Below the pieces are notes generated by a model. That model was not told the DNA's origin and did no database searches. It saw only the letters and a list, made by a program, of their open reading frames with translations. A stretch of DNA of 64,000 bases from Staphylococcus argenteus (GTDB lineage: Bacteria; Bacillota; Bacilli; Staphylococcales; Staphylococcaceae): NCBI RefSeq assembly GCF_000236925.1, contig NC_016941.1:1426001-1490000 (forward strand). The letters are read 5' to 3'. Below are positions 1-11,909 of this stretch, one piece after another; position 1 is the first letter of the stretch; every line of letters starts with the position of its first letter. The translations under genes were made by a program, and so were the position numbers.

Positions 1-3000
1 GATATACATTGACTGTTACAGGAACACGTTTCGGTGTAGAAATACCTGGATACGTTACATCAACATTTAAGTGTTGAACCCCAGCTTGTTGGTTATTTGG
101 TTGTTGTCTATTTGCCCATGCTGCAGTGATACCATTTGTGTTGGTATTTGGATCAAAAGTAATGTAGTTAATAGCATCCGTTCCATTAGTCAAATTTTGT
201 CCTTTAACATCACGTGCTGGTGCTTTCGCATTGGCCACAGGATATACTTTGACTGGTACTTCTACATTTCGCGTACCTTGACCACTTGGTAATGTTACAA
301 CTGCAGTTTTATGAGTGTTGCCGACTGTATTCTTCCATGTATCTAGACTATCTTGCCATGCAACTGTTGCACCATGTGGTGGATTTTGAATAAAACGTTC
401 AACATGACCGAAATCAAATCCATCTCCACCTTTAATAAATACAGGACCTTGAGAAGTCGCTTGCAATTGAGGTGTAACTGTTACATGTGCACTATCATTT
501 GAATCTACTGATTCGTTTCTAGTGACGTCTACTGCTCGACCATGTTCATCTTGAGTAGTATATGTAACATTGTTCATTGAAATTGAAGATCTTGCTTTAA
601 TTTCTCCATTTGGTAATGGATCGCTAACTGTTACAACTGCAGAATATCGGCTTCCATAAGTAGTATTTGTAATTGTTAAAGGCGTATTATCTGCTTTAAA
701 TAATTTTATTGACGAACTACTCAATACATTATTGATAGTAATTTGTTGATTTGATAGACCTGCTTTATAAGCTACAGAATTTGCATCAATTCTCGGTGGA
801 TCAGGTTTAACTTTGGCTAAAACTTTTACAATTTGCGTTTGTCGATTATCATAAGTAATTCGAATATCTCTAGTCGAAATACCAACCACATCTTTACTAG
901 GGCCATATGAATCTGTAAATTGGAAATTCATATGTTGTGCATTTGTTGTCCATGAATCATTAACTGGTTTAACATATTGTTTTGCTTCATATACATCTGA
1001 TACATCTGGGAATACGACACCTCTATTTGTTTCGAAAACATGTTTAGGAACTGTACTAACCACTTTATATGTTGATGTTTTCGTAATTGGCGTAGTCTCT
1101 CCATCAATCAAAATATGTGCAGATACAGTGATGTCTTGACCAATACGTGTATTATCTTTATTTGGAGCTTGACCAGTAACCCAAGTAATTGTCGCATCAG
1201 GAATTGCACTACCATTTGATAATTTAAAATAATCAGATGGGCTAGAACCATTACCTGTAGGGAAATCCTGACCTTGAACAGTATAATGTGGATGCGATAC
1301 AATTTCCGGAATCACATGCTTTACAGGTACATTTACTGTTGATGTTGTGCCGTCTTGGTATGTAACTGTAACTGTTACATTAGCATTATTACCTGTACGA
1401 TGAACATTACTAACTGTTTTACTCGTTATTTCATTTGCGCTTGCTGTTGCGTAGCTTCTATTTGGCGCATTAGTCGTAAACGTCAACGAATTAATAATTG
1501 CCGTTTGATCTGCTTGAGATATCGTTGCATTATTCGCAATATTGGCAATTCTTACAGGATGACTGTCTGTTGAAGACGTTCCAACTCGATATTTATCATG
1601 TAAAGGTTTAATCGTAACGCTAAAAGATGTTGCTGCCGTATTACCACTTGCATCATTTGCCACTAAATTGATTGTCTTGTTTGTTGTAGATGTCACATTT
1701 GGCGCTGTTGCAGACACATGTTGATGATTATTGTCTACAGTACCAGCAATTTGTGATGTGGTTGGGACAGTTATTGACTGCACACCAAAGTTATCATTTG
1801 CTGTAATTGTGTTTGTAAATGTTTCACCAGAGAACACTTGATGATTCGCATAATTACCTACTGTAATTGTTGGATTTACTTTATCACTTGGAACAAAATA
1901 AACATTAATGACATCAGTATTGTTAGCAAGTGTTTGATTTAAATGTTCAATGTATTGTTTTGGACCATAAGGCGTTAAATATAATTGCGCTTTGTATACA
2001 GCATCTTGCTCGTTATGTGTTGAATTATTTTTAACAACGTGATCAAGTGTAAATGCAGCTGCACCATTTGCTGCTGGTTCATTTACACTCACAACAGTTG
2101 CGTTACTATGATTTGAACGTACATTTGAATTTGTAATCTCTTGATTGTTGTTTCCATTAGATGCGTTTACAATATCTAATACTTGGATAACATGACCATT
2201 TAATGTATATTCTCTTTGCTTACCATTACTTGCAGACGTTTGAGAATAACCAGTAGTTCTATAATTTGGTCTGCCACCAGCTTCTGCTTGAGCCTTTTCA
2301 TTACCAGCAATATTATTACGCAATCCAGGAACAGTAGTTGTCGCTTTTAACAACGTTAAAATATCATTCGTATTAATTTGTGTACCTAATGTTGCATCAT
2401 AGTGATATATCAAAGATTTATGATCATCAGACCATGACAAACCACCATCTGTAGGTCGCGAAGCGATTTTTCCATTTGTCCAAGTAACCGTATAGTCTTG
2501 TGGGAAGTTAACCCAACGCAGGAAGTTCATATGATCTAAATTAGATGTAAATGATTTCGATAAGCGACCTTTATTAATATTAACGTTTATCGTACTAACA
2601 TTGGCACCATTAGGTGTATTTGTAACTGAAATATCTCCTTCAGCAAGAGTTATAGCATCTCTATTCGCAGCTATAAATGCTTGTTTTACTTTTGAAATTT
2701 CATCAGCTGTTAAATCATATGTAGATGAACGGAAAACTCGTTGATCACCTTCAGGTTGTTTAACATCAACAATTTTTAAAGTTAAATAGAAATCTTCAGA
2801 GTCTTTATGATACGCATTTGTTGCCGTTAAGTGATACAACTGAGAACCTGCATTCATTTGACTCACTTCTTGTGCACTAGGAATTGTTCTATCTGCCCTA
2901 ATATTTATAAATGTACTATTAGGAATCGCATGTCCATTACTCAGAGTGAAATATTGTTTCAAATCACCGATATCAAATGATTGACCTTTAGCAATTGTAA

Positions 3001-6000
3001 CTGTTGCAATTTTATTATTATTTGCTGTTTGATATTCTGTTTTAATGACTGGTTCATATGTCATCACGTTCGAAGCATCAAGTTGTGTTGATGAACCATC
3101 ACGATAATGAATTGTCACATTACCATTATTATCAACAGTAATTGGATTTGTAGATGAATAATAACCATTTAAATCTGTATTTTTATTTTTTAATGCATTA
3201 ATAATTTGTTGTTTTACACCATTTGACAAAGAAGTAGGATTAGCAACTACTATCTTCTCTGGATTACCTAATACGATAGGATGCACATCTTGACTAATTT
3301 CGCCTACATGGATTGTCACCTGTTTAGATTGACGATCGTTTGTTGTGTTATTAACATTGTCGGTTGCTGTAACTTTAAATGTAATATCACTATTGAAGGC
3401 TTGATTATTTGGTATTCTTCCAGTGATTCTCAAAGTACCATTATTGTTTGTTTTAGTTAAAGTCGATGTCCATCCACTTGGTAACGTTGCAACATTTGTA
3501 CTTTTCACACCAGAATGTCTATCTGTAACACCTATTGTAAAATTCACTTCATCGCCACGATAATATTTCGTACTTAATCCAGTTGGATTATCAATTGTTG
3601 GCGGTATATCATCCGGCAAAATTGTGACACCATTACTTAAATTTGATGCTACTACATTATTGTAATAAACAATTGCTTTAACTTGTTGACCGACATGTGG
3701 CAAAAACACTGTGTATTGATCTACAGGTATTGTTAGTGTTGTATGCACACCATCTGGATGTTCTGAAGCGATTTTTGAATAATTCGAAGGTATCTGATCT
3801 GCTTCTGAACCGCCACTATTTGTATTAGCATTAGGAACAACTAAATAAACAATAGCAGTTGGGTCTAATGGAACACCCGAAACTGTAACCGGTGCTTTTT
3901 GTAATGCTTTACCTCGTAATTCTTCAGCAGTTGTTGTGATTCTTGGTACATGTGGTTTAACACGTATTTCAAATGGTTGTTCTTTACGACCAAAACGCAC
4001 AGTTCCGAAATAGTCCCCAGGTAATAAGTTACCAACAAGTTCAATATTTCTTTCTCTATTATTATTAGGTCGGTTTGTCGAGTTCTCAATGTGTAATGTA
4101 CGTGGAATACCTGTAATTTGCCAATCACTGTCTGAAAAGTTTACATTACTTGTTAAATTAATACGTATTGGCTGATTAGTAGAAACAAAACCACCTAAGT
4201 TCACAGAAGCATTACCTTGATTACCAGTATATACATAAAACACTGGATGTCCCGCTTGCTTTGAAAATGGCTTTTGAGCTAAGTCTTCAGTATCATCATT
4301 TTTATAAAATTTAATATTATGTTGTATTTCAGGTAAGACCGTTAAGTTTACTGGTACCAATGTTTCATGATTTCCATATCCATCAGGATAGTCAAATCCA
4401 ATCATTAATCTTATCGGTCTACCACTTCTAGCTGCTTCTTGTAGTTTTTGATCAGTGAACAATTGACTTATTTCATATTCATTTAAATCATGTGCTCTTC
4501 CATTTCTAAATGCTGTAGGATTATCATTGGGTGAGTAAAAACCTAACACTTTATTACTAGGTGTTCTAACGTAGCTCAATGGATCATCTATAAAGTCATC
4601 AACGTTTAAGTTAGTACTTTCAAGTATCTTTCTATCTTTAAAATTATTTTGACTAACCTCAACTCTTTTCGTAGTACCAAGACGATACGAACGATTAACA
4701 ATTTGTCTTAATCCATCTAATCGTAGTTGATAATCACTGTCGGATTCAACGTATAACTGACTATACATAAATAGTTGATTATATTCTAATGCACGACCAC
4801 CAGCTGCATAATACAACTTATTTGTAGTTGGTCCTTGTGTTTTAAATGAGATTGTATAGCTTGCATCCCCTTCACCAATAAATGTATACACTTTTGGTAC
4901 ACCTGGTGATTGTGTTGGTTTTTCACCATTAATATATTCAAATATTTGTTTACCAAATGCTTTTGTTGCAGCTGGTGCTCCTGCTTCACTAAAGTAGTCA
5001 CCTGCACGAGCTAAATCTTTTAAGCTATAGATTTGTACTGTTGCCCATTCATAAATAGTCTGTCCTTGTCTATTTCTAATTTTAAAATCTCGTGAACGAG
5101 AATCATTAACACCATATGGCCACATTTGCGGTAACGGTTTGTTAGCACCTTGTCCTGCACCATTACTCCACTGTACATTCGTACCATCAGCATTAACCGT
5201 TACAAAATCTGTTCTTCCTACTGGTGTTTGATCAGCCGGTAATGCAAACCAGAAAATCATTTCTTCATGCGGTGCATGTCCTTTATTAAATTTAATAGTC
5301 CATTGATAACCATCATTTGTTTGTTTTGCAGTCATCAGTACAATTTCTTTTGCTGCAGATGCTTTCAAAGTATTCCAAGGTGTAGTTGGTAAATAGTACG
5401 GTGCACCTTTATTAGAAGCGTTAATATATGTACCTGCAGGGTAACCTGAACCATCATTTGCATTTTCAACATAGTATGAAGAATCTGCATTTTGATAATT
5501 AGATACTGATCTCGGTTCTATAGATCTTGACTCAACAGAACGCGTTTGAATTCTACTCGAACGACGACTTGTTTGTTGGCGTTGTGGCATTGTACGAATT
5601 AAAGCAACAGCTTGTTCTAATTCTTTATATGCAAGTTGCAAGTCTTTATTGTTTATTGGATCATTACTACCTAACAATGTATTGATTTTGTCAAAAATAC
5701 CTTTTACGTAGTTAAATGTTGCAGAATCTGCATTATCACGGTCAATGTAGCGATAATCATGATAATTTGCATCGAAAAATGCTTGTAACTCATTACGATC
5801 ATGTTGAACGTTACCATTTTCCGATGTATCTGATGCTGTCACTACATTTCCTTGATGACTTTCAATATGCGTTGCTTCACTTTGATTTGTAGTGTTATTC
5901 GCAGTATGGTTTTCACCTTGCGCATGATTATGGTCTTCTTGACTATTTTGCGCCTTAGCAGCATGGGAATCATTGTTAGATTCTTTTGGTTGAACTGCAG

Positions 6001-6328
6001 GTTGCTCTTTTGCTGTAGATGTCGGCGCTACATTTGCATCTACTTGTTTGGTTTGATTGTCATTAGATTGTTGAGTTACTGTGTTTGTAGTAGAAACTTG
6101 ACTATTTTGTGAATCTTGAGAAGTTTGTCCTTGTGATTCTCGATTATTCGTCTGTTCATTGCTACCTTGTTGTGTTTGTTTAGCTACTGTTGCAGCTTGA
6201 TTTGTTTCTGCAGCATGTGCATGTGATGTATTTAATCCTAAAAATACCAATGTCGCAATAACCGTTGAAAATGTTCCAACTGTATACTTACGAATACTAA
6301 ACTTTTGAATTTTATCACGATAATTCAC
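1..6328 (-). CDS. ebh: Extracellular matrix-binding protein Ebh, N-terminal part (runs off left edge)
   Basis: Giant cell-surface protein of staphylococci that binds matrix proteins and affects envelope stability. The frame is open from a GTG start at 6328 to base 1 (about 2,109 codons) with no stop in the window, so the C-terminus, including the long repeat region and membrane anchor of the family, lies outside. The GTG is preceded by an AAGGAGTG ribosome site. The N-terminus has a YSIRK-type signal peptide ([19 protein letters not shown]) followed by SHAHAAE, a likely cleavage site. Residues about 40-170 are a low-complexity Gln/Asn/Ser/Thr-rich stretch, then comes a non-repetitive segment. 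From about residue 880 onward there are Ig-like modules of the type [19 protein letters not shown] and [17 protein letters not shown], alternating with a second module carrying short Asn-rich and Thr-rich strands. The family usually exceeds 9,000 residues. Nothing in the visible part suggests a pseudogene. Confidence 0.93.
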   Translation of the reverse strand, partial: MNYRDKIQKFSIRKYTVGTFSTVIATLVFLGLNTSHAHAAETNQAATVAKQTQQGSNEQTNNRESQGQTSQDSQNSQVSTTNTVTQQSNDNQTKQVDANVAPTSTAKEQPAVQPKESNNDSHAAKAQNSQEDHNHAQGENHTANNTTNQSEATHIESHQGNVVTASDTSENGNVQHDRNELQAFFDANYHDYRYIDRDNADSATFNYVKGIFDKINTLLGSNDPINNKDLQLAYKELEQAVALIRTMPQRQQTSRRSSRIQTRSVESRSIEPRSVSNYQNADSSYYVENANDGSGYPAGTYINASNKGAPYYLPTTPWNTLKASAAKEIVLMTAKQTNDGYQWTIKFNKGHAPHEEMIFWFALPADQTPVGRTDFVTVNADGTNVQWSNGAGQGANKPLPQMWPYGVNDSRSRDFKIRNRQGQTIYEWATVQIYSLKDLARAGDYFSEAGAPAATKAFGKQIFEYINGEKPTQSPGVPKVYTFIGEGDASYTISFKTQGPTTNKLYYAAGGRALEYNQLFMYSQLYVESDSDYQLRLDGLRQIVNRSYRLGTTKRVEVSQNNFKDRKILESTNLNVDDFIDDPLSYVRTPSNKVLGFYSPNDNPTAFRNGRAHDLNEYEISQLFTDQKLQEAARSGRPIRLMIGFDYPDGYGNHETLVPVNLTVLPEIQHNIKFYKNDDTEDLAQKPFSKQAGHPVFYVYTGNQGNASVNLGGFVSTNQPIRINLTSNVNFSDSDWQITGIPRTLHIENSTNRPNNNRERNIELVGNLLPGDYFGTVRFGRKEQPFEIRVKPHVPRITTTAEELRGKALQKAPVTVSGVPLDPTAIVYLVVPNANTNSGGSEADQIPSNYSKIASEHPDGVHTTLTIPVDQYTVFLPHVGQQVKAIVYYNNVVASNLSNGVTILPDDIPPTIDNPTGLSTKYYRGDEVNFTIGVTDRHSGVKSTNVATLPSGWTSTLTKTNNNGTLRITGRIPNNQAFNSDITFKVTATDNVNNTTNDRQSKQVTIHVGEISQDVHPIVLGNPEKIVVANPTSLSNGVKQQIINALKNKNTDLNGYYSSTNPITVDNNGNVTIHYRDGSSTQLDASNVMTYEPVIKTEYQTANNNKIATVTIAKGQSFDIGDLKQYFTLSNGHAIPNSTFINIRADRTIPSAQEVSQMNAGSQLYHLTATNAYHKDSEDFYLTLKIVDVKQPEGDQRVFRSSTYDLTADEISKVKQAFIAANRDAITLAEGDISVTNTPNGANVSTINVNINKGRLSKSFTSNLDHMNFLRWVNFPQDYTVTWTNGKIASRPTDGGLSWSDDHKSLIYHYDATLGTQINTNDILTLLKATTTVPGLRNNIAGNEKAQAEAGGRPNYRTTGYSQTSASNGKQREYTLNGHVIQVLDIVNASNGNNNQEITNSNVRSNHSNATVVSVNEPAANGAAAFTLDHVVKNNSTHNEQDAVYKAQLYLTPYGPKQYIEHLNQTLANNTDVINVYFVPSDKVNPTITVGNYANHQVFSGETFTNTITANDNFGVQSITVPTTSQIAGTVDNNHQHVSATAPNVTSTTNKTINLVANDASGNTAATSFSVTIKPLHDKYRVGTSSTDSHPVRIANIANNATISQADQTAIINSLTFTTNAPNRSYATASANEITSKTVSNVHRTGNNANVTVTVTYQDGTTSTVNVPVKHVIPEIVSHPHYTVQGQDFPTGNGSSPSDYFKLSNGSAIPDATITWVTGQAPNKDNTRIGQDITVSAHILIDGETTPITKTSTYKVVSTVPKHVFETNRGVVFPDVSDVYEAKQYVKPVNDSWTTNAQHMNFQFTDSYGPSKDVVGISTRDIRITYDNRQTQIVKVLAKVKPDPPRIDANSVAYKAGLSNQQITINNVLSSSSIKLFKADNTPLTITNTTYGSRYSAVVTVSDPLPNGEIKARSSISMNNVTYTTQDEHGRAVDVTRNESVDSNDSAHVTVTPQLQATSQGPVFIKGGDGFDFGHVERFIQNPPHGATVAWQDSLDTWKNTVGNTHKTAVVTLPSGQGTRNVEVPVKVYPVANAKAPARDVKGQNLTNGTDAINYITFDPNTNTNGITAAWANRQQPNNQQAGVQHLNVDVTYPGISTPKRVPVTVNVY

Positions 6329-6621
6329 AGCTATTGTTCACTCCTTATCTTGTTGTTATGTCTCTGTTGTGTTGTGAATGTATTTACGTTTGATTGCATG
6401 TGCATTGTAATGTTCAGTCTATTCTCAATTAAAAATAAAAACTGATGTCGATTCAATACAATTTAACAATCTATCAAAAACGTATTGAAACACATTACAA
6501 CTATGTGTTGAACAATTTATTTATGCTCCAGAATATAATAACACAAAATATATTCATTGGTAAATTGAATTTGTGACAATTTATAATAATTATAAATAAA
6601 GTAGTGTAAAAGGGTAATAAA
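6329..6621. other. Intergenic region upstream of ebh
   Basis: About 290 AT-rich bases between the ebh start and the norB terminator. It must hold the ebh promoter, but I could not pick a convincing -35/-10 pair. No open frame with a ribosome site was seen. Confidence 0.5.
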
Positions 6622-6673
6622 AAACCGTCACTTTTGTTTGATCATCAATGTGATCTCACAAAAGAAACGGTTT
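6622..6673 (-). terminator. Intrinsic terminator after norB
   Basis: Hairpin with outer arms AAACCGT / ACGGTTT and inner arms TTTTGT / ACAAAA. On the minus strand it is followed by a run of six T. It also has a T-rich flank on the other side, so it may stop transcription both ways, separating norB from ebh. Confidence 0.8.
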
Positions 6674-6730
6674 ATTTTTTGTATAATTTTATTATTGTAG
6701 CGACATTTATAATTTCAAGCTAACTTTATT

Positions 6731-8125
6731 TTATTGTAATTGTGATACGTTTTGTTTTGGCACAAGTATCAAAATGATAATGAATGATAAAATTCCCATA
6801 CCTGCATTCAACCATAAAGCTATCATTGCACCTGTATAAATATTTGAAATACTTGATACAATTGCATAAACTGCACCACTTAATGCAACACCAAATGCCC
6901 CACCTAATGCGGAAGCCATTTTATATATACCTGCAGCAACGCCTACTTTTTCCAATGGAGCATTTGCTATAGCAGTATCTGTTGATGGTGTCGCATAAAT
7001 TCCAAGACCCAAACCAAAGAATAAATAACCAATAATGCAACAAATGACATATATGACCTCTGGAAGAAATGTTAACGAAATCAAACATTCACCTATAATC
7101 AATACACCCGTACCAATTAACATCGGTTTCTTACAACCAAGTATTTGAAGTAACTTTTCACCTACACGAATCATAATAAGTACCATAACTAGATAAGTTA
7201 TTGATAAACTACCGGCTTGTAATGATGAATAGCCTAGTCCTCTCTGCACAAATGTATTTGCTACAATTAACGTTCCAGCAACACCGTTGAGAAGAAAGTT
7301 TGAAGCAGTTGCACCAGTATAGGCTTTATTTTTAAATAGTTTAAAATCAATCAACGGGTTTTTAACATATTTTTCAAGAATGATGAAATATGCGAAAGAT
7401 CCAATTGCAATCGCTAGCAAAATGATAAACATCATTGATGTCACACCTAATTCTGCACCCTTTGTAATTAATATATTTAAACTTAATAACATAATTACTA
7501 ATACTATCAGACCTTTAATATCGAATTTATTAATTGAAATGTTTTTAGCTTTAGTTTCTGGCGTACCTTTAATTAATATCAGGGCTACAATTGAAATCAC
7601 AATTGAAAGTATAAAAATCCAACGCCATCCTAAAATGGTTGCTACAGCTCCACCAAAGAATGAACACACACCAGATCCACCCCACGAGCCAATTGACCAA
7701 TAACTTAACGCTCGTTGTCTATCCTTACCAACATAATATGACTTAATTATAGATAACGTTGCAGGCATAATACATGCTGCTGAAATTCCTTGTATTAATC
7801 TACCAATAATTAATAGCAGAGGAACATTAGAAACAATAATTAATAATGATCCTAGAATACTTAAAATAATACCTATATTTGTCAGTTTAATACGACCATA
7901 TTTATCAGCAAGTCCTCCCGCACCAACTACAAACATGCCAGAAAACAATGCAGTTATACTAACAGCAATGTTAATCGTTCCAATATCAGTATTAAAGCTA
8001 TCCTCTAGAATTGGTACAACATTAACTAGTGATTGTGCAAATAGCCAAAACGTGATTACGCTTAAGACTATTCCAATCAACAATTTATTATTACCTACAA
8101 ACGCTTCTCTAGACGGCTTTTCCAT
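6731..8125 (-). CDS. norB: Multidrug efflux MFS transporter NorB
   Basis: Proton-driven efflux pump of the major facilitator superfamily, 14-helix (DHA2) type. It exports quinolones, tetracycline and other compounds in S. aureus and has been linked to fitness in abscesses. The 464 residues are almost entirely hydrophobic helices. The family motif A loop is visible as GLADKYGRIK near residue 70, and a motif C-like helix GVCSFFGGAVATILGW lies near residue 155. Length matches S. aureus NorB. The ATG at 8125 follows a good GGGAGG site. It is the last gene of a minus-strand cluster with the permease, tdcB and ald. A hairpin plus T-run lies in the leader just upstream of the ribosome site. In S. 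aureus, MgrA is known to repress norB; no MgrA site can be proven here. Confidence 0.9.
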   Translation of the reverse strand: MEKPSREAFVGNNKLLIGIVLSVITFWLFAQSLVNVVPILEDSFNTDIGTINIAVSITALFSGMFVVGAGGLADKYGRIKLTNIGIILSILGSLLIIVSNVPLLLIIGRLIQGISAACIMPATLSIIKSYYVGKDRQRALSYWSIGSWGGSGVCSFFGGAVATILGWRWIFILSIVISIVALILIKGTPETKAKNISINKFDIKGLIVLVIMLLSLNILITKGAELGVTSMMFIILLAIAIGSFAYFIILEKYVKNPLIDFKLFKNKAYTGATASNFLLNGVAGTLIVANTFVQRGLGYSSLQAGSLSITYLVMVLIMIRVGEKLLQILGCKKPMLIGTGVLIIGECLISLTFLPEVIYVICCIIGYLFFGLGLGIYATPSTDTAIANAPLEKVGVAAGIYKMASALGGAFGVALSGAVYAIVSSISNIYTGAMIALWLNAGMGILSFIIILILVPKQNVSQLQ

Positions 8126-8147
8126 CTCTTATTGCCTCCCTATTTTT

Positions 8148-8184
8148 AAAAAACAGACAAATTTCCACAATGAAAATTTGTCTG
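8148..8184 (-). terminator. Terminator or attenuator hairpin in the norB leader
   Basis: Perfect 11-bp stem, arms CAGACAAATTT (8154-8164) and AAATTTGTCTG (8174-8184), 9-base loop. On the minus strand it is followed directly by six T (8148-8153). It lies downstream of the permease gene and only about 10 bases before the norB ribosome site. Confidence 0.8.
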
Positions 8185-8276
8185 ACTGATAGAATAATCG
8201 AATGATATACATATACCTTCTAATCATTAAACTTATCGTTTAAACACTTTATGACTCGATCAATTATTCCAAATTT

Positions 8277-9605
8277 TTATTCCCTTGCAGCTTTTTGTTT
8301 CTTTTTGTAGTAATAGACCGGTATTCCTAAAGCAGTAATTAATATCCCAATAATCGCTAGAATAAACTGAGTAAATAACGTATTTATTAAAACAAAACTA
8401 CCCGCTAATATAGCAATTAAAGGTATGATTGGATATAGAGGTACTTTATACGGTCGTTCCATATTTGGTTCTCGTTTTCTTAAAATAATTACTGCAACAA
8501 AAGACATACAATAGAATAACCAAATTACAAAAATCAACATGTTCGTAATCGTATCAAATGCGCCCATTGACATCATGATGATTGCAATTATAAGTTGTAT
8601 AATTGCTCCAAACCAAGGTGCACCTGATTTTGTTAATTTTGCAAACAAGTGGCTAAATGGTAATAACTTTCTTTCAGCCATGGCATATGGCACACGCATA
8701 CCAGTCATTGTATATCCATTTATCGTACCGTAAACAGAAATTAAGATACCAATTGTAATAATTTTACCGCCATATTCACCAAATAATATTTTTGATGTAT
8801 CAGATGCTGCATTTAAGTTTCCAGCAAGTGATTCAATTGGAAGTGTTAATAAAAATGTTGCATTAATTAATAAGTAAACTGCCATAATACAACCGATACC
8901 TACTGAAATAGCTAATGGTAAATCTCGCTTAGGTTTTTTTAGTTCACCTGCAACATTTCCGACATGAATCCAACCATCATATGCAAACATTGTAGCTAAT
9001 AAACCACTACCAATTGCTGTAAAAAAGCCATTTCCAGAATTACCAGTAGATGGAATTAATGAAAATGTGATATCTCCAGATTGGAAAATACCGAATATAA
9101 CAATGACGATAATTGGGATAAGTTTAATTACTAATGTTACAGATTGTAAAATACCACCTGCTTTAGATCCCAAGAAATTAATCAACACTATAGATAATGC
9201 AGAAGCGATAGCTATAGGTATTAACATACTTGATGATAAATGGAATAAATTAATTAATTGTGTCGCAAAAACAATAGCGAGGGCTGCGACGTTTGCTGGA
9301 AAATATATAAATGATTGCGCCCATCCTGAAAGGAATCCCCAGAAATCACCGTATGTATATTCTATATACTTCGTTAAGCCACCTGTTTCAGGGATTGCAG
9401 CAGCAAGTTCTGCTGCTGTTAACCCTGCACAAATGGTAGTGATGCCGCCTAGGAACCATACAAATAAGGCCATTCCTGCTGTTCCTGTTACTTCTGTTAC
9501 GTTTGAAATTTTAAAGAATACACCTGAACCAATTACTGTGCCCATTACGATTGCAAACGCTGAGAAGAAACCTATATTTTTTTGTAATTCTTTACCATTT
9601 GACAT
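8277..9605 (-). CDS. APC-family amino acid permease (SteT/LAT-like)
   Basis: Integral membrane amino acid transporter of the amino acid-polyamine-organocation superfamily, closest in feel to the serine/threonine exchanger SteT of Bacillus. The 442 residues hold about 12 hydrophobic helices. The family signature GTVIGSGVFF is near residue 22 in helix 1, with the second signature AFAYDGW-like FAYDGWIHVGNVAGELKKP near residues 208-226. The C-terminus is lysine-rich (YYYKKKQKAARE). The start has the site GAGGTG. It lies 30 bases after tdcB and upstream of norB on the same strand, so it is probably co-transcribed with tdcB and ald. That suggests it imports or exchanges the threonine, serine or alanine those enzymes degrade. 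Substrate is inferred from context, not from residues. Confidence 0.85.
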   Translation of the reverse strand: MSNGKELQKNIGFFSAFAIVMGTVIGSGVFFKISNVTEVTGTAGMALFVWFLGGITTICAGLTAAELAAAIPETGGLTKYIEYTYGDFWGFLSGWAQSFIYFPANVAALAIVFATQLINLFHLSSSMLIPIAIASALSIVLINFLGSKAGGILQSVTLVIKLIPIIVIVIFGIFQSGDITFSLIPSTGNSGNGFFTAIGSGLLATMFAYDGWIHVGNVAGELKKPKRDLPLAISVGIGCIMAVYLLINATFLLTLPIESLAGNLNAASDTSKILFGEYGGKIITIGILISVYGTINGYTMTGMRVPYAMAERKLLPFSHLFAKLTKSGAPWFGAIIQLIIAIIMMSMGAFDTITNMLIFVIWLFYCMSFVAVIILRKREPNMERPYKVPLYPIIPLIAILAGSFVLINTLFTQFILAIIGILITALGIPVYYYKKKQKAARE

Positions 9606-9635
9606 AATTACACCTCATTTTTAAGATTGAAAGTT

Positions 9636-10676
9636 TTAACCTACCACACCCTTACTTGTATCCGCGATATTTAGTCCATGTTCAATGACACCAGAAACTC
9701 TAGTTAAGTCAACATTCCCTCCTGAAACTAACGCAACGACATTTTTACCCTCTAGCCATTTTTTATCAATTTTCCCACTTAAAATAGCTGCTGTAGGTAA
9801 TGCCCCAGCACCCTCAGTAATGATTTTGGCACGTTGCATTAAATCTTGCATAGCATGTTCTATTTCCTCTTCTGATACAAGAATAAATTCATCTACTAAA
9901 TGTTTTACTACTTCATAAGTTTTTTCGCCTGGTACTTTTACATCACAACCATCTGCAATTGTGCTATCTTCACGATGTTCAGTTAAATCTCTCTTATAGA
10001 ATGACTCTGCCATTCCATGCACATTTTCAGCTTGAACACCGATAATATGAATTGATGGATTGAAAGATTTTAACGCGGTGGCAATACCTGCAATTAGTCC
10101 GCCTCCACCAACTGGAACGATTACAGTATTTACATTCCAAATATCATCTAATATTTCAAGTCCAATCGTACCTTGTCCTGCCATGACAAATTTATCATCA
10201 TAAGGATGAACAATAGTCATTCCGTTTTCTTTTGCTAATTCTTCCATATAAAGTCTAGTTTCATTAAAGTTTTTACCTTTTAAGATGACTTTTGCGCCAT
10301 ACCCTTTGGTAGCATTCTGTTTAGCAATAGGTGCCGTTTCTGGCATAACTATCGTTGCATCAATACCTAATAATTTTGCTGTCAAAGCTACGCCTTGTGC
10401 ATGATTTCCGGCTGATGCACCAATAATACCTTTAGCTTTCTGTTCATCTGTTAAATGGTTAATTTTATTACTTGCACCTCTAAATTTAAATGAACCTGTG
10501 AATTGCATGTTTTCAAGTTTTAAAAACACATTACCTTTAGTGATATTTTGACTTAAATACATTGATTTAATTAAAGGTGTTCGGCGAATGAATGGTTTAA
10601 TACATGCTTTTGCTTCTTCGATATCTCCTAAACTTACAATGTGTGCTGTTTGTAATGCTACAGTGTTGGTTGTCAT
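9636..10676 (-). CDS. tdcB: Catabolic threonine/serine dehydratase
   Basis: Pyridoxal-phosphate enzyme that deaminates L-threonine to 2-oxobutyrate and ammonia (and serine to pyruvate). The 346 residues have the fold II PLP pattern: the lysine that binds PLP in GSFKFRGASNK near residues 61-71, the Asn loop SAGNHAQG near 89-96, and the glycine-rich phosphate loop VPVGGGGLIAG near 187-197. There is no C-terminal ACT regulatory domain, so this is the short catabolic form rather than the isoleucine-feedback biosynthetic IlvA (about 420 residues). The start follows GGAAGGATG. It sits 93 bases downstream of ald and 30 bases upstream of the permease, on one strand, consistent with a small amino acid catabolic operon. 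Confidence 0.92.
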   Translation of the reverse strand: MTTNTVALQTAHIVSLGDIEEAKACIKPFIRRTPLIKSMYLSQNITKGNVFLKLENMQFTGSFKFRGASNKINHLTDEQKAKGIIGASAGNHAQGVALTAKLLGIDATIVMPETAPIAKQNATKGYGAKVILKGKNFNETRLYMEELAKENGMTIVHPYDDKFVMAGQGTIGLEILDDIWNVNTVIVPVGGGGLIAGIATALKSFNPSIHIIGVQAENVHGMAESFYKRDLTEHREDSTIADGCDVKVPGEKTYEVVKHLVDEFILVSEEEIEHAMQDLMQRAKIITEGAGALPTAAILSGKIDKKWLEGKNVVALVSGGNVDLTRVSGVIEHGLNIADTSKGVVG

Positions 10677-10769
10677 AATAATTACATCCTTCCGTTTTGT
10701 AAATTTTTAGTCCAAATATTGCTCATTTATTTAAAAATTCATTTCACTCTTTTTTCCATTACAAATTTT

Positions 10770-11888
10770 TTATTCAATAACACTTAAAATATCTTTAAAA
10801 TCAAGGTCATGAGATGTTGCTAATCCTTTGTTAGTCACTTGACCTTTATATATATTGATACCAGTACTTAACGCTTCGTTATCTTTAATGGCTTGTTCCA
10901 AACCTTTGTCACAAATTTCTAAAATATAATCAATATTTCCTTGTGCTAATGCCATAGTTGAAGTTCTTGGTACAGCGCCTGGTTGATTAGGAACACCGTA
11001 GTGAATTACGCCTTCTTCTTCATATACTGGATCAGAAATTGTAGTAGGTTTAATTGTTTCTATGGTTCCGCCTTGGTCAATAGCTATGTCGATTAATACT
11101 GATCCTTTTTTCATTGATTTGACCATTTCACGAGTAACTAATTTCGGTGGTTTTGCACCAGGAATTAAAATTGTAGAAATAAATACATCTGCTTTTTTAA
11201 TTTGCTCTGCTAAATTTTCTGGTGTTGATTTAACAACTGTGACATCTTTATCTGCATACATTTCTTCTAAACATTTAATACGATCATCATTTAACTCGAT
11301 AATAATAACTTTGGCATTCAATCCTAATGCAACATTTGCTGCATTCGTTGCTGCAACTCCGCCACCGAAGATGACATATGTACTTCCTGGAATATCAACA
11401 TTTTCATGCACGCCTGTTACTAAAGTACCTTGACCACCATGTTGTGCTTCAGAGTAATAAGCTCCCATAATAGCTGAACGTTGCCCTGCTATAGCACTCA
11501 TTGGCGCTAATAATTCAGCTTTGCCATTTTTGACAATCGTTTCACCACTTATAGCCGTTACACCGACTTCTTGCATTTTTTCAACAATATTTTTAGAAGA
11601 TGCTAGATGTAAAAATCCCCAAATTATTTGATTTTCCTTAAAATATTGATATTCACTTTCATGTGGTTCTTTTACCTTTATAACTAAATCTGCTTCCCAT
11701 GCCTGCTCATGACTGACAATCGAAGCGCCTTCTTGTTCATACATTTCGTTTGAAAATCCGGATCCAATGCCAGCATTATTTTCAACAATTACTTTATGAC
11801 CTGCATCCGTTAACTTACGCACATTTTCTGGTGTGCAAGCTACACGTCCTTCGCCTTGTTTTAATTCTTTAACTACTGCTACTAACAT
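10770..11888 (-). CDS. ald: Alanine dehydrogenase
   Basis: Catalyses reversible NAD-dependent oxidative deamination of L-alanine to pyruvate, ammonia and NADH. I place the start at the ATG at 11888 (372 residues, the usual family length), because the AGAGGAG ribosome site is 7-8 bases upstream. The GTG three codons earlier would touch that site. Visible motifs are VIKVKEPHESE with the substrate-binding lysine near residue 74, the histidine in WGFLHLA near 95, and a Rossmann loop VIFGGGVAATNAANVALGL around 170-190. It is the first gene of the ald-tdcB-permease-norB cluster. A perfect Rex-box palindrome lies 21 bases upstream of the start, which predicts derepression when NADH is high. Confidence 0.93.
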   Translation of the reverse strand: MLVAVVKELKQGEGRVACTPENVRKLTDAGHKVIVENNAGIGSGFSNEMYEQEGASIVSHEQAWEADLVIKVKEPHESEYQYFKENQIIWGFLHLASSKNIVEKMQEVGVTAISGETIVKNGKAELLAPMSAIAGQRSAIMGAYYSEAQHGGQGTLVTGVHENVDIPGSTYVIFGGGVAATNAANVALGLNAKVIIIELNDDRIKCLEEMYADKDVTVVKSTPENLAEQIKKADVFISTILIPGAKPPKLVTREMVKSMKKGSVLIDIAIDQGGTIETIKPTTISDPVYEEEGVIHYGVPNQPGAVPRTSTMALAQGNIDYILEICDKGLEQAIKDNEALSTGINIYKGQVTNKGLATSHDLDFKDILSVIE

Positions 11889-11909
11889 TTGAAACACTCC
11901 TCTTTATAT

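Noticed and set aside
71..292. Plus-strand open frame opposite ebh (and similar ones at 1355-1573 and 5852-6112)
   Set aside because: Cysteine- and isoleucine-rich translation, no ribosome site, lies wholly antisense to an intact ebh frame; a shadow.
1108..5007. Short minus-strand frames at 1108-1302, 3865-4128 and 4786-5007
   Set aside because: They are in a different frame from ebh, overlap it fully and have no start signals.
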